This document shows, one piece after another, positions 22,101-33,383 of a stretch of DNA of 64,000 nt. The position numbers and the translations under genes are program-made. The notes beneath the pieces are model-generated. The model had not been told where the DNA came from, ran no database searches, and saw only the letters and a program-made list of their open reading frames with translations. This stretch comes from Catenaria anguillulae PL171 (Eukaryota; Blastocladiomycota; Blastocladiomycetes; Blastocladiales; Catenariaceae), in contig MCFL01000099.1 of assembly GCA_002102555.1 (NCBI GenBank), positions 1 through 64,000 on the forward strand, given 5' to 3'. The stretch's first letter is position 1; each line of letters opens with the position of its first letter.

Positions 22101-24158
22101 TCACGCCTTTGGCACAATTGTCTCCAACCTCCCCAACCCATCCTCGGCATGCACCTCCCTAATGTGCTGCACAAATCCGCGCAACTCCTTGAACGGCCGA
22201 TTGCAGCACAAGTACACCTCGTGGTCATCGGTGTCAAACAAATGCGTGGCAACATCCACGGGCGAGTCAAACTGCCGACGGCAAATATGACACTCATTGT
22301 CCTCATACATGGGCCACAAGTACTTTGGCACCTTGAGCATGTCCATGGAGCGCTCGGCGCCGTGCGGCATGAGCCGCAAGCCCGTTTGTGGGCACCTGGG
22401 CCACGTGTAATCGGTCAAGTAGACTTCGACATCGTACGCGCGATCGCGCGGCCGCTTGCTTGCTGCCGCCTGCCTGCGTTTGGCCGCAATGTAGTCTTGG
22501 ATGCGGCGTACAAACACTGGGTCCAGGTCCATGGCGTCTGCCGCTCGGGGAATAGCCACGGCAAGATCTTCAACGTCCAACACGCTCGTCTTGGTGCACG
22601 TCTCCAAAGCCGCCTCCCACAACCGGTGCATGTGGTTGGCGTGCTTTTGCTCAGCATCGGGCTGGGGCATCTCGCCCATGGGTTGGTCGTCGGGGTCGGG
22701 TGGGAATCCATGCTCGACACGAGCGAGGCGGCGCTGGTGCCGGCGCAAGTCGCGTTCCATCCAATTGCGCGTGCGGTGGATTTCGGCCAAGTTTGCGCGA
22801 ATGGTTGCAAGATGTGTGGCGGATTCGAGCACAGACGTAGTAACCTTGCGCAAGGCGTTGGCCAAGGTGCCTTGGTGGATGGCAGCACGGAGGGCGTAAG
22901 GCTGGAGGGCATCCATGGTCGGGAGGACCAGGACAACCAGGATTGCCAAGTCGATGTCGGCCTGGGTGGGTGGCGGAAGTGCAGGTTCGGGCTCGCGTTG
23001 GGGAATAGGCTGTGGCATTGCATCCACTGGTTGGGCCGCTCGGACTTGCGGCGGCACCGGGGCAGGCGCAGCGGGGGGCACGGCTACACCAGGCGCATGC
23101 ACCAACCTGCCTACATCCCCACCGGCAGCCGCCAACGGATCCGGCGGAATATCAAACAGCTCGCACCCACACCCGGGCTGGCCGTGCTGCATCGCCTCGG
23201 TGGGCTCCAAACTCTTGTACCGCTCGCCGCACCGGTAACAAAACCCAACCCCGCACGCACACTTGATAAAGTTACACCCATCCTTCCTGTCGACCAGTGC
23301 CGCACACCCAGGACACCGTTTCCACTGCAACACATGGCCCATGCGCAGCACGGCGAAATCCTCTGGGTGGTGTTTTGCCTCTTCGGGTAGCGCTGCATAT
23401 TCGGTACATGTCATGGGTTTGTGCGAGGGAAGGCGGCACCGCAAGCACGCGAATTCTCGGCAGAACAGGCATTGGACGCGGAGTTCGGGCAGGTCTGGCG
23501 CGCCCGGTGCATTGGACGAGGTGGGTTGAATTCGGGCTTGTTCAAGCATCCGGTCAGAGGCGTAAATGATGGCCGAGCAGTTTGGCGTGGGGCATGGCTG
23601 GGCGAGGTGTTGCACTTGGACAACGTGGCGGTCGCGGTAAGCGGCGCGGTGATCGGCCGTGAGTCCGGGAAGCGCACGGGCGAGCGAGTCGAGCAGGTCT
23701 GGGGACAGAGTTGCGGGACACGCGGCGTTGGCGCAGGTGGTGGGGAAGGCCAGTGTGCGGTCCGTGAGTGTGGCGAGGATCCAGGACGTGAGGCACGTTG
23801 GGCAATACGGGTGGTTGCATGAAGGGAAAGAGACGGCTGTCTGGACACTGGGCGCCCCCGAGTCTGGAGCTGCTTGCTGGGCCTTGCTCTTGCCCTTGCC
23901 GCCCTTGGGTGCGGAACGAGTCGGGCGCAGCAGGTCGTCCATGCATACGGTGCACGGTACGGTGCCATTGTCCTTGAGCGTGAGGTTGGCCAGCTTGCGA
24001 GCCGTGCCGTCCGCACTTGCATCTTGCTGATGATCTTGGTTGGCGGCATCTCCACGACCGCCACGACCACGGCGGCCGCGCGGTCGATGGCGCCGTTTCT
24101 TTTTGTTGCCGGTATCGGAATTGACTTGCTCCATTGCTGTGACTTGCTTCAAGTGCAT
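22101..24158 (-). CDS. RBR-type E3 ubiquitin ligase 2, single exon
   Basis: 685 residues without introns. Lys/Arg-rich N-terminus (NKKKRRHRPRGRRGRGGRG), likely nuclear or RNA-binding. RING1: PCTVCMDDLLRP to CNHPYCPTCLTSWI. In-between-RING: CPTPNCSAIIY and CLFCREFACLRCR. RING2: KRCPGCAALVDRKDGCNFIKC with CGVGFCYRCGERY; the Cys in GCNFIKC is the probable ubiquitin acceptor. After a long Pro-rich and helical segment, a C2H2-type finger (CHICRRQFDSPVDVATHLF) and a second Cys/His pair (YLCCNRPFKELRGFVQHI) end the protein. The C-terminal half parallels RBR1 at 13656-15526, so the two are paralogues, and they bracket the PFL module. A second ATG at 24134 would shorten the protein by eight residues. 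Substrates unknown. Confidence 0.9.
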   Translation of the reverse strand: MHLKQVTAMEQVNSDTGNKKKRRHRPRGRRGRGGRGDAANQDHQQDASADGTARKLANLTLKDNGTVPCTVCMDDLLRPTRSAPKGGKGKSKAQQAAPDSGAPSVQTAVSFPSCNHPYCPTCLTSWILATLTDRTLAFPTTCANAACPATLSPDLLDSLARALPGLTADHRAAYRDRHVVQVQHLAQPCPTPNCSAIIYASDRMLEQARIQPTSSNAPGAPDLPELRVQCLFCREFACLRCRLPSHKPMTCTEYAALPEEAKHHPEDFAVLRMGHVLQWKRCPGCAALVDRKDGCNFIKCACGVGFCYRCGERYKSLEPTEAMQHGQPGCGCELFDIPPDPLAAAGGDVGRLVHAPGVAVPPAAPAPVPPQVRAAQPVDAMPQPIPQREPEPALPPPTQADIDLAILVVLVLPTMDALQPYALRAAIHQGTLANALRKVTTSVLESATHLATIRANLAEIHRTRNWMERDLRRHQRRLARVEHGFPPDPDDQPMGEMPQPDAEQKHANHMHRLWEAALETCTKTSVLDVEDLAVAIPRAADAMDLDPVFVRRIQDYIAAKRRQAAASKRPRDRAYDVEVYLTDYTWPRCPQTGLRLMPHGAERSMDMLKVPKYLWPMYEDNECHICRRQFDSPVDVATHLFDTDDHEVYLCCNRPFKELRGFVQHIREVHAEDGLGRLETIVPKA

Positions 24159-24327
24159 CCCATGCCATGCCAGGATTCATTCCTGCATATCTCTGCTGAT
24201 TGTGCTTCGAATTCGGAAGCTGATGACGAGTTTGCACGAGAACCAAAAGGACCAAAAGGACTCAATGTGGAAGTATTGTGTATTTATGTGGAAAGACAAT
24301 GACAACAACAAACCAACAGCCCCAACA

Positions 24328-26202
24328 TCACCCCTCGCCCTCGACCTTGTCCCCTCTACTCCCAGCACTTGCCCCCGCGCCGATGGCCGCCACCCACCGC
24401 CTCACCCTCTGCAACTCGTCAACCCACCCTTTTGCATCTGCCTGACAACACTCGAGATAATACGTCCTGCCCGGCGTATGCACAAAGAAATGCTTACTTC
24501 CCTTTTGCTCGGGCACGGTGCGCATCGACCACGGAATCTCACCCTTGACTACCTTCTTGTCGGCATCAATGTAGATCAGCCGCGGGGTATCGGTGAGCAC
24601 CAAAAACCGCTTCTTTGAAAACAAGCCCTTGCGCTTGTGCACAAACCCGGATCGAAGAATCACTTCATTGTCGTTGCCCAAGTAGGCGTGCCAGGGGCCG
24701 AGTCTTTGCGCAGCAAGCGCCGCCGCGCGCGTGGCCGGGTCGACAAGTGGCGGAGGCAGCATGGCCGATGACGGCAGCGTGTCAGAACTTGCGTTTGCCC
24801 CGGCCGAAGTCGAAGCCGAGTCGGCGGCGGACGACGACCCAATCCGCGGCCGGGCCGCCATGCGCGCAGCTACGTTGCCCGGTCCAAGCGACAGCATGGC
24901 CATTTCCGGATCGAGCGCATCGGCCTCGAGCGAGCTGGCTGCAGATGTCAACGATCCAGCGGCGCCGTGCCCGCCCATGGAGCTCGACATCTGACTCGAG
25001 TGCAGCCCGTCACCGCTGCCGACCGCAGGTAAATAGGGCACGAGCTTTGGAGGGGTTTGTTTCCACACGTCGTCCCAGGAAAACCCGGCAAAGAATGCGT
25101 GCTGCTTGATGTCGCGCATCGAGATGCGCCGCGTTGGATCGAGCACCAAAATGCGTTCAATGAGGTCTTGTGCGATTTCGGGAAACCCGTCCGGGAACGA
25201 ATACTCGAGCTTTGTGATCTTTTGAAACGTCTGGTACTCGTTGGCGCCCTTGAAAGGCGGCCGGCCTGCAAGCAGTTGGTACAAGATGCATCCAATGGCC
25301 CAAATGTCGGATGCAGGCACTGCCGGTTGGTCGTTGAGCAGTTCAGGCGACACGTACTCGGCTGTGCCGACAAACGAGCGGGCAGATGTGGCCGTGTGCG
25401 GGCCCGGCGCAGGTGGTGGAGGCGGTGGAATGGCAGGGGTGGTTGGGTCGGGTGGCGATGTGATTTTGGCGGATCCGAAATCGGCTAGCTTGACGTGCAT
25501 GGAGGACGAGAGCAGAATGTTTTCAGGCTTGAGGTCGCGGTGCAACACGCCACGCGAGTGCAAGTGATCAATGGCTACAATGACCTCGGCAATGTAAAAG
25601 CGAGCCGCGGGCACATCAAACGCGCCGAGTTTGCGAATGTAGGAGAGCAGCTCACCCTTTTCTGCGAGTTCAAGCACGAAATACAGTGATGCGGCGTCCT
25701 GGAACGTGTAGTAGAGACGAATGACGAGTGGGTGCCGGATGGCGTGCAGCACCGTCTTTTCGACATTGACATACTTGACCTTCTTTTCCTTGACAATGTG
25801 GCGCTTGTCGAGGATTTTCACGGCGTAGAGCTTTTGGGTGTGCTTGTCGCGGGCACGTACGACGGTCGAGTAGGAGCCTTCGCCGACCGAGGAAAGAAAG
25901 TCAAAGTCTTGCGGCCCGCGTTTGCGGGATGGGGACGAATCAACCGAGGCCGAGGCGGAGGTCGAAACGGATGTTGACGAAGCAGATGCAGATGCAGGTG
26001 CGAAGGTTGTAGAGGACGGGTTATGTTCTGGTGGTGGCGGAGTGGGAGCAGCAAGGTCAGGATTGCTGGTTGAGGTTGCTGGCGTGGATGCAATTGCCGA
26101 GTTGGCGGCGTCAGGATCCGTCATTGTATCGAGATTGCTTTTCAGGGTTGGAGGGTTAGGGGAGGGTGAGGTGGTCGCGTCCAGCGCAAGCTGGGGTGGC
26201 AA
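24328..26202 (-). CDS. PDK1/Pkh-type AGC protein kinase with PH domain
   Basis: Ser/Thr kinase of the 3-phosphoinositide-dependent kinase 1 type, which phosphorylates the activation loops of AGC kinases at the plasma membrane. One exon, 624 residues. A low-complexity N-terminus (about 1-95) is followed by the kinase domain: SSVGEGSYSTVV (about 102), the VAIK-like AVKILDKRHI, the catalytic HRDLKPEN (about 220), DFGSAK (about 241), then a Pro-rich insert in the activation segment before SFVGTAEYVSPELL. After a variable Ala/Ser-rich linker comes a PH domain (about 495-610) with SGFVHKRKGLFSKKRFLVLTD and a final Trp helix. PIF-pocket residues were not checked. The insert between DFG and the T-loop is longer than usual. 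An alternative ATG near 26127 would remove 25 residues. Confidence 0.92.
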   Translation of the reverse strand: MPPQLALDATTSPSPNPPTLKSNLDTMTDPDAANSAIASTPATSTSNPDLAAPTPPPPEHNPSSTTFAPASASASSTSVSTSASASVDSSPSRKRGPQDFDFLSSVGEGSYSTVVRARDKHTQKLYAVKILDKRHIVKEKKVKYVNVEKTVLHAIRHPLVIRLYYTFQDAASLYFVLELAEKGELLSYIRKLGAFDVPAARFYIAEVIVAIDHLHSRGVLHRDLKPENILLSSSMHVKLADFGSAKITSPPDPTTPAIPPPPPPAPGPHTATSARSFVGTAEYVSPELLNDQPAVPASDIWAIGCILYQLLAGRPPFKGANEYQTFQKITKLEYSFPDGFPEIAQDLIERILVLDPTRRISMRDIKQHAFFAGFSWDDVWKQTPPKLVPYLPAVGSGDGLHSSQMSSSMGGHGAAGSLTSAASSLEADALDPEMAMLSLGPGNVAARMAARPRIGSSSAADSASTSAGANASSDTLPSSAMLPPPLVDPATRAAALAAQRLGPWHAYLGNDNEVILRSGFVHKRKGLFSKKRFLVLTDTPRLIYIDADKKVVKGEIPWSMRTVPEQKGSKHFFVHTPGRTYYLECCQADAKGWVDELQRVRRWVAAIGAGASAGSRGDKVEGEG

Positions 26203-26574
26203 GTCGGTACGACAGAAGCACCGCCTAAGCGGGGCTCGTTGAAACTGCGATGGCGAGTCGAATGGCGCCCAACAGTGCTATTGCCTTGGGTGGGTACATA
26301 TGGTGGAATGGGATTTGGATCATGGATTCATTCTCGTCATGCATAGATGCATATGGCCCCATGTCACGTGCACACGGTGACACGCTGGACACGCTGGCCG
26401 TCCATCGACACGACACGGTCGCCGTGTGTCGCCGCGGGTCGCCGCCGTGAAGTTGCCGCCCACTCGAGTTGGCAAGAGCACCGCGAGGCAGAGACAGTCT
26501 CCACGCTTAACACTTAGTATCATTACATAACGTATGAATTAGCATTCACCCAACGCAGTGATCCACACGAAATC
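26203..26574. other. Divergent promoter, PDK1-like kinase and GRASP
   Basis: 372 bases with no gene. The only signal seen is a run of CACGGTGACACG / CGACACGG-like GC elements around 26370-26430. Confidence 0.4.
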
Positions 26575-29500
26575 ATGGGCAACTCGCAATCGCAGGGCGG
26601 CCCCGACGCCTCCATCGACCCGCTGCGCAAGGGCTTCCACGTGCTCAAGGTCCGCGACCACTCGCCCGCCTTCCACGCCGGCCTGCTCTCCTACTTCCAC
26701 TTCATTGTCGCCGTCAACGGCCAGTCGCTCGACCACGACGCCTCTCTCTTCCCGGCAACCATCAAGGCCTCCATCGACCAGCCCGTCCTGCTCACCGTCT
26801 ACTCGGCGCGCTCAAACGACTACTCGGAGCTCTCCATCACCCCGCAGTGGTGGACCGACAACCAGCAGGACGGCCTCATTGGGTGCTCGATCCGCTACTG
26901 CGACTACCAGGGGGCGCTCGCCCATGTGTGGCACGTTGTCGAGGTGCTGCCCAACTCGCCCGCCCAGCAAGCTGGCCTCGTGGTCGATTCAGACTACATT
27001 GTCGGCACCCCTGAGATTGTCCTGCGAGAGCAGCAAGACTTGTACGCGCTCATTGCCGCGCGCGGGAATGAGGGCAAGCCCCTCAGGCTCTTTGTGTACA
27101 GCACGGTTCAGCGCGCCGTGCGGGATGTCACCTTGTGTCCGCGCAAGGATTGGGGTGGCGAAGGCTTGATTGGCGCCGAGCTTGGTTCGTTGCCGATTCT
27201 CTCTAGTAGCATGACATTTCAGCACGCTAATCTTTGAATCATGTCCATAGGTTATGGCGCTCTGCACAAGATTCCAGTCGATAGCGACAGCCAGTACGAA
27301 GACACGGACGATGAAGCGGCTCACCCGTCCCACACACACCCTCCCGCAGCTGTTGTGCCGCCACCCACCCAGGCGGCAGCTGCGTCGTCTCCCATCCACA
27401 CATCGCCAACTGTCATGTACCAGCCGTCGGGTGCCGCTCCTTCGGCTACCACGGCTACCGGCGAACCTGCGGATGCTTCATTCACTGTCATGGGTCAAGT
27501 CCCTTCCTTTGGTGCGCCTGCTCACTCAAAGTACGCACGTACGTTGGCGACCAACCTGCCTCTCGGCCCGCAAGAGATCCGGCCGGCGACCGAGTTTGCC
27601 ACCATGGCCGCACCACCCACAGACGCGCTGCTGGCGGCCAAACGCGCCAGTGTGGATCATGGCCAGCATGTGCACACTTCTTCTGCTCATGTGCACGGGC
27701 CCGGGTGTGACCATGGACATGATCACGGTCACCACCATCATGTGCCACCGCCGCAGCCACAGCCGCAGCAACAACAACAACAACAACAATTCGGGCCGGG
27801 GCACGTTCATGGACCACAGTGCGACCACGGGCATGATCATGACCATGATCACCAAGACCATGCGCAGCACGATCATGTAAAACACCAACATCCGTCCACA
27901 TCGGGTTCCCCTTCATTTGTGCCCATGACTACCACTACGACTGTGCCGCCCGCTCTTGTCACCGATCCTTCCCAACACCTTCGCCCACAGCACACGGAGC
28001 AGCTCCATGTGCTCACGCCGCCTCCCCCGCCTGCCATGGTCCCTCCGACCCACTTTTCGCCTCCCGCATCGGCCTCTTCGACTGTTCACGACGGCGATGT
28101 GGTTCCACTCGTTGCCGCGGATCCGCCCATGCAGGAGAACAGTGCATTTGCGCCAGTTTCGCTCGGCCGGTCGCCCAGCCCGCAGCAACCCCATGTTACA
28201 CAAGAAGCGCATTATCAATCGCCAACTTTCCAGCCTCAGCAAGTGCAAGGTTACCCGACACGTTCGCCCGTTATCCAACCGCAACCGCCTGTGCCAGTGG
28301 CGCAATCGCAATCGCCAGTTACCCAACCGCAGCAGCAGGCTCAACCGCCCGTGTATCAAGCGCAGTCGCCCGTGCAACAATCTCAAGTGCAGCAATCACC
28401 AGCATACCCGGCGCAGCAAAAGCCGCAAAGTCCATCCCCGGTCCAGCCGCCTCCAGTACAAGTCGTGAGTCCACCACCGACCGCGGTGCGATCCACGGGA
28501 TCATCCTCCGTGTCGCCAGCCACACAACCGGCTCCCGCGGTCGCTACACCTGCCCCATTTTACACAGGCACACCCGCTGCTGGTCCACAGTTCATCTCGA
28601 CCGATCCCGAGCCAGACTTGTCTGCGTTTACGTCGGCTGCCCCGTTGGATTTGTCCACGTTTGGAGGGCCGGCTCAAGCGCAGGGTCCGCCCTCTTGGAT
28701 GCCCGCGGCAACGCCGCCCGTTGCAATCCCTGGATATCATTCTCCAGTGCTGCAGCAGCGTCATGCGGTTCCCAGGTCTCCATCGCCGCAGAAGCAACAG
28801 CAGCAGCAGCAGCAGCAACAACATGTGGCTCCAAAGTCGCCCTTGCAGCAGGCAGTTTCTCAATCGCCTCCGCCGCCGCAATTGACTCAAAGCCGGTCGC
28901 CGCCGCCCTCTGCTCCCGTTGCCGCGTCGCGATCGCCAGCGTTTGCCTCGCCGTCGGCACAGTCGCCGCCAATGGCGCCCATGTCTTCGCAATCCCCGCC
29001 ATTTGCCTCGGTCGCGTCCAAGTCGCCGGCATTTGCCCCTGCAACCGGGTCCCCGCCAGTCCCCGCCGCTGCCCCGAGCTGGATGCCGCCTGCTGCACCG
29101 GCCATGGTGGATATGTTTGCACCGATCGACTCCATCTCCCAGCAACCAGCGACAGTGCCGAGGTCGCCCTCACCGACTCCTCCTCCCGCAGCTGCCGTCG
29201 CGCAATCGCCGCCAATTGCGCCTGCATCCGCCGCAAACCACCCCACGTCCATGTCACCTGCCTTCTCGGCAACGGCTCCTCCCACTGCGGTATCGCCTGC
29301 ACATTCGGCAACTCAACCTCCGGCTGCTCGCTCGCCGTCACCTGCACCTGCTGCCGCTGCTCGGTCCGTGTCCCCTTTCACGGCACTCTTTGGCTCAGAC
29401 CCATCGCCCGACACGCAGCCCGACCCTCAAGGTGGCCATTCCGACCTTTTGTCATTCATTCCACAGTCGCCGCCTCAACCCGTCGCCGCGCCCGTGCGCT

Positions 29501-30621
29501 CGCCTTCGCCTCAAGCGCCGGCCGCGTCGCAAGCTGTCGTTGGTGCGAGTAACGCAGCTCCATCGACTGCGGCGGCGGCAACCTCCAGCTTTGTCGTGCA
29601 ACCCGCTGCCATGTCGGCGACCATGTCACCTGTCCCCTTCTTTGACCAGTCCAGTGCGTCTGCAACTTACCAACCGACCATGTTTGACACGCCCGCCCCC
29701 GCACCCGTTGAGCCAGCACGGTCCGTGTCGCCACAGCATCCGCCCGCGGCCGCGGCCCTGTTTGGCGCCCCGCACTTTGGCGACGCGAGCAGCAGCATGT
29801 CGGGCAGCCACTCGGCGGCCTTGTTTGACACATTTGGTGTGCCCGCGTCGGCCACAACGGGCAACGATCCGTTTGCGCCCGTGTTTGATGCGGGTGATCA
29901 GCAGGCTGCTGCCGACACAAGCGCGTCAGTGTCATTGGCGCCTGGATCCGTACCGACAGCGGTCGCCGCTTCCCCACCTCCACCGCCCGTTCCCACACAA
30001 GCCACGACGCAAGCCATTCAAGATTTGGACGATGTGCTTGATTCTATGTCACTCTCGGGTGCCAACCCGCAACCAGTCGTGCCCACTGTGACATCTGCGC
30101 CTGTGCCGCCGCCGGCGTTTATTCCCGCGTCCACGTCCATGAACGCCATCGACTTTTTCGACACGCTCGGTGCATCGACCCCGCCCATGCCCACGGCAAC
30201 CACGGTTCCCCCGCAAACCCCGCCCGCGGCCTTGTCAGGTCCCACGGCATCCGTCGGGCCAAGTCCCATGACGGCCCTGTTTGGCGCTCACGCCGTAGCT
30301 TCGGCACCCGCGGTCCCGCAAGCACAACGCGCCGCTGCGAATCCGGCCATCCAACCCGGTATGCGTGCGTATTCGCCTGCGCCCGCGCCTGCGCCTGGAT
30401 CGGGCGTGAGCACGCCGCCGGTCCCGGTGGCCTTGTTTGGGAATGCGGCGTCGCCCGCGGCCGCAGCCTTATTTGGCGGCGGCAGCGGGACGGCTCCGGG
30501 CGTCGACCAAGTATTTGGAGGCATGGCAAAGTCCACGTCGGTTGCATCCGTTGGGTCGGTTGGATCGGCTAGTGGCACGTGGAATCCGCCGCCGGATCAG
30601 GGCACCAATCCGTTTTTGTAA
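26575..30621 (+). CDS. GRASP55/65-type Golgi reassembly-stacking protein with very long P/Q/S-rich tail
   Basis: Peripheral Golgi/secretory-pathway protein. Exons 26575-27184 and 27251-30621 (66-base intron) join to 1326 residues. MGNSQSQGG gives an N-myristoylation site at Gly2. Two PDZ-like GRASP subdomains occupy about 1-105 and 106-215 (GFHVLKVRDHSPAFHAGLL; VVEVLPNSPAQQAGL; GAELGYGALHKIP). The intron falls in the conserved Gly-Tyr-Gly of the second. The remaining 1100 residues are low complexity: a His-rich stretch with two HGPxCDHGHDH units, two polyQ runs (near 27768 and 28797), many SP dipeptides, and five ALFG motifs spread over the last 420 residues. The protein ends in TNPFL, an EH-domain type NPF. 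Known GRASPs have tails of about 150-250 residues, so this tail is exceptional. Tail function is inferred only. Confidence 0.93.
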
Positions 30622-30995
30622 GGGGATCGGGTTGGGTCTCAAGTGCTTGTTATGATTGTGTGTGAGATTTTCGATTTGTTTTGGATTTTTTTTTTTTTCA
30701 AGAATCATTGCGTCACGCTACATTTTCACATTTCATATCGAAAGTATATACGTGTACACATTTCGACACAAACAGGCCGGACACAGCGGGTGCATGTTGA
30801 TTCGCTCTTCAAAATGAAGCACGACATCATTCCACACTGTCCACTAGATTTCATTCGGCTGGACATCTGAGGAACATGTCGCGAGCTTCCAATAACCAAC
30901 AACTTGCCCGGTCGCAAGTCACAGAAACAGAAATTTAGCGACGGGTCCAAAGCTCAACGCCCTCAGGAATTAGATACTTGGTGGACTCCTTCAGT
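30622..30995. other. GRASP 3' flank up to the right arm
   Basis: No gene supported. A T-run at about 30687-30700 follows the GRASP stop. Confidence 0.4.
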
Positions 30996-31037
30996 AATAC
31001 GCTGGAGCACTTTGGCAGGTTGTGGGCCGATGCTTAG
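30996..31037 (+). pseudogene. Remnant of an RBR ligase C-terminus at the inner edge of the right arm
   Basis: Reads NTLEHFGRLWADA followed by TAG at 31035-31037, against NTPEHFGTLWADA in the complete RBR1 gene. Upstream of it no RBR sequence can be followed with confidence. It marks the repeat breakpoint inside RBR1 coding sequence, or the tail of a lost paralogue. Confidence 0.6.
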
Positions 31038-31206
31038 AAGTTTCTGGTATCGATGTTGCCACGATGATTCAAAAAGTATACGTCATTTCATTTACCAATA
31101 CTCGATCTGTATTTTTCATGCGCCCATTAAATATGAGCGACATACATCACCTTAATTATTATCTCAACCAGGTGCACATCTCACAGACTGATACTGCAAC
31201 GTCGAA

Positions 31207-32278
31207 TTAGCGAGTCCAGTGTGCCACACCTTCGGGGATCGGGTACTTGTCCGACTCCTTCCCCTTGGACGACACAAGATGAGCGCCAGTGATTTCTGAC
31301 GTGTTGGCATCGCGACTCATGCCCTTGAGTTCCCACACTTGCTCGGTAGCCCACTCGGCGGTGATGGCGGCCTTGAGCGTCAAGTGCAGCTTTTCTTGGT
31401 TCCAGGTCCAGGTTCCCTTGACGCCGCGCTCGGGGCACAACTCGCGGCCTTCGCAAACCGAAGGGGCAAGTGCACGCCTTGTCGTGAAGGTGCCGTCGTC
31501 GTTGAGGGAAATCACAACACCACCAGGGCCGCCAGTCAGGTAGGAAGCGGGCAAAGTGAAGGGCTTGGTCGGCTTGGGGGCGGGAGCGGGACCGGGAGTC
31601 GGGCGCTTGCCATAGTGTTGCTCCTCTTCCTGCTTGTACTCCTGGGTCTGCTCCTCCTTCTTCTTCTTGTGCACGGGGTGGCACTTGGGCTTCTTGCCGT
31701 ACGAATCGTCCTGCTTCTGGTTGACATTGTCATCATCCTTCTTCTTGTCATCGTCACCTCCAGCACGCTCCCAATCGGCCACATCCTTGGGGAACGGGTA
31801 CTTGTCCGACTGGTCGCCCTCGGCCTTGACCACCTTGTTGCCCTTGATGAGCTTTGTGAGGGCATCGCGCGACTCTTCGCCCTTTTGCCACACTTGGGTC
31901 ACGGTCCAGTTGGCCGAGATCTTTTGCACGAGTGTGATTTGGCGCGAGTCAGCAGCGTACGACCAGGTGCCTTTACCGCCGAGCTCGGGGCAAACAGGCT
32001 TGTTGTCGCAGACCGAGGGCGGCAGGGAACGCGAGGTAGCAAAGGTGCCGTCTTCGTTGAAGCGGATCGACATGGAACCGTCTTCGCCGGTACCGTAGGT
32101 TGCGGGCAACTTGAAGGGAACGGGCTTGGTCGTCGGCGCAGCTATTATATTGAGCACGAGAGAGACGCGTCAGTTTCCCAAGAATGGACAGCGATGAGAG
32201 ATGAGAGGAGGCGTGGTGCGAACCGAAAGCCACAGTGGCCAACGCCAAGATAGCCAAAAGAATCGACGTGGAGCGCAT
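31207..32278 (-). CDS. Secreted two-module protein B', right-arm copy
   Basis: Exons 32224-32278 and 31207-32141 join to 329 residues. Same signal peptide, two modules and charged linker as gene B at 12412-13486. Changes seen: one Glu fewer in the linker (KKKKEEQTQ against KKKKEEEQTK), Lys to Gln two residues on, and Ser for Ala in the first module (AADSRQ). All cysteines and the reading frame are intact and the promoter is duplicated with it, so both copies are probably expressed. Function unknown. Confidence 0.85.
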
Positions 32279-33383
32279 GATGAGGGAGGGCGGGATGGTG
32301 CGAGTGGAAATAATGTGGAAACGGGCAGAGAGGGCCGATCTATGAGGTCTATGAATATCGGTCGAGTTTGAGTTGAAGTAGGGAGAATCGACCCGCTATT
32401 TGTACCCGGGATACTCCAGCTGCACATCGGTGCTCGTCTCCCATACAGCGATTTGTTTGTGGTCATAACCTAACCCTGCTTTGCGTGCCGTAATGCTTGT
32501 GGGTCGAATAAGGTGAGTCCATGTATGTAGGTGTCCGATCGACTCTGCTTTGCCGTCGCAGCTCTTTCGTCGAGACTTGTACACCATGGGTACACCGTTG
32601 TTGTCGGAAAGCCCTTCCTGGCCTTGGCACCGGCATGATTGCCTCTCATGGTTTGTGCTGCGAACACTTAAAACAAAGTGCATTGCCGCCGCCACTGAGG
32701 ATGATTACCGAAACGGTTTACACTTTATACGAGCTTCTTGATCGAGACTCGGCCGCTACGTGTTTTGGGTCAAGTTATTGCGGTGCCCATCACGATCACA
32801 TGCCGAATTGAATAGTGGGAAACGGTCACGAAACGGTTCACATAAATACACACGGTGTGGCGTCGACAAAGCATACACCATACACATCGCCGGGGCGAAT
32901 CAGAGGACGATCGCTGAGTGGGCTCCACATCAAGTGCTCTGTCCAGTGGGCACCCTCAATCGACCGCAAACGGTGACCAGCGCGCGGCCGCATACTGCAG
33001 CTGATCTGACCTGGCGCTGGCGGGGAAAGCGGTGGATGGCTGACGCTTGCCAATAGATGGGCTAACTGTTTGGCCGTTTTATCGATGGGGCAATCCTCAC
33101 GCATGGCTCAATGGAAAAGCCCAAGAGTGATTATACGTTCTGTTGAGGTGGTGTCGATATACATATAAGCACGATTTCAACCTCCAAGGGTCGGACGTGA
33201 TTCGGACATGATGGGGCTTTGGCGATCAGTGTGGATGATCTCAGTCAATGCCTCTTTGAATTCAAAGAAATCGGAAATAAGGGAGTGAAGAATGCATGGG
33301 AAACAAAACAATCAAATATATACACAAAAAGGGTAAAATGTCTAGAGACAAGCTCGACACGAGATTGGGTAAGCCACCTCGAT
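32279..33383. other. Intergenic, mirror of 11307-12411
   Basis: No gene supported. Contains the same three boxes (here GAAACGGT) and the TACAAATAG element (about 32392-32407) on the minus strand. Confidence 0.55.

Noticed and set aside
22149-23390. Plus-strand open frame opposite RBR ligase 2
   Set aside because: Antisense shadow; the sense strand carries the full RBR motif set.
13698-30995. Spacer between the arms as the cargo of a composite transposon
   Set aside because: No transposase, integrase or reverse transcriptase reading, no target-site duplication seen, and the spacer holds ordinary housekeeping genes.
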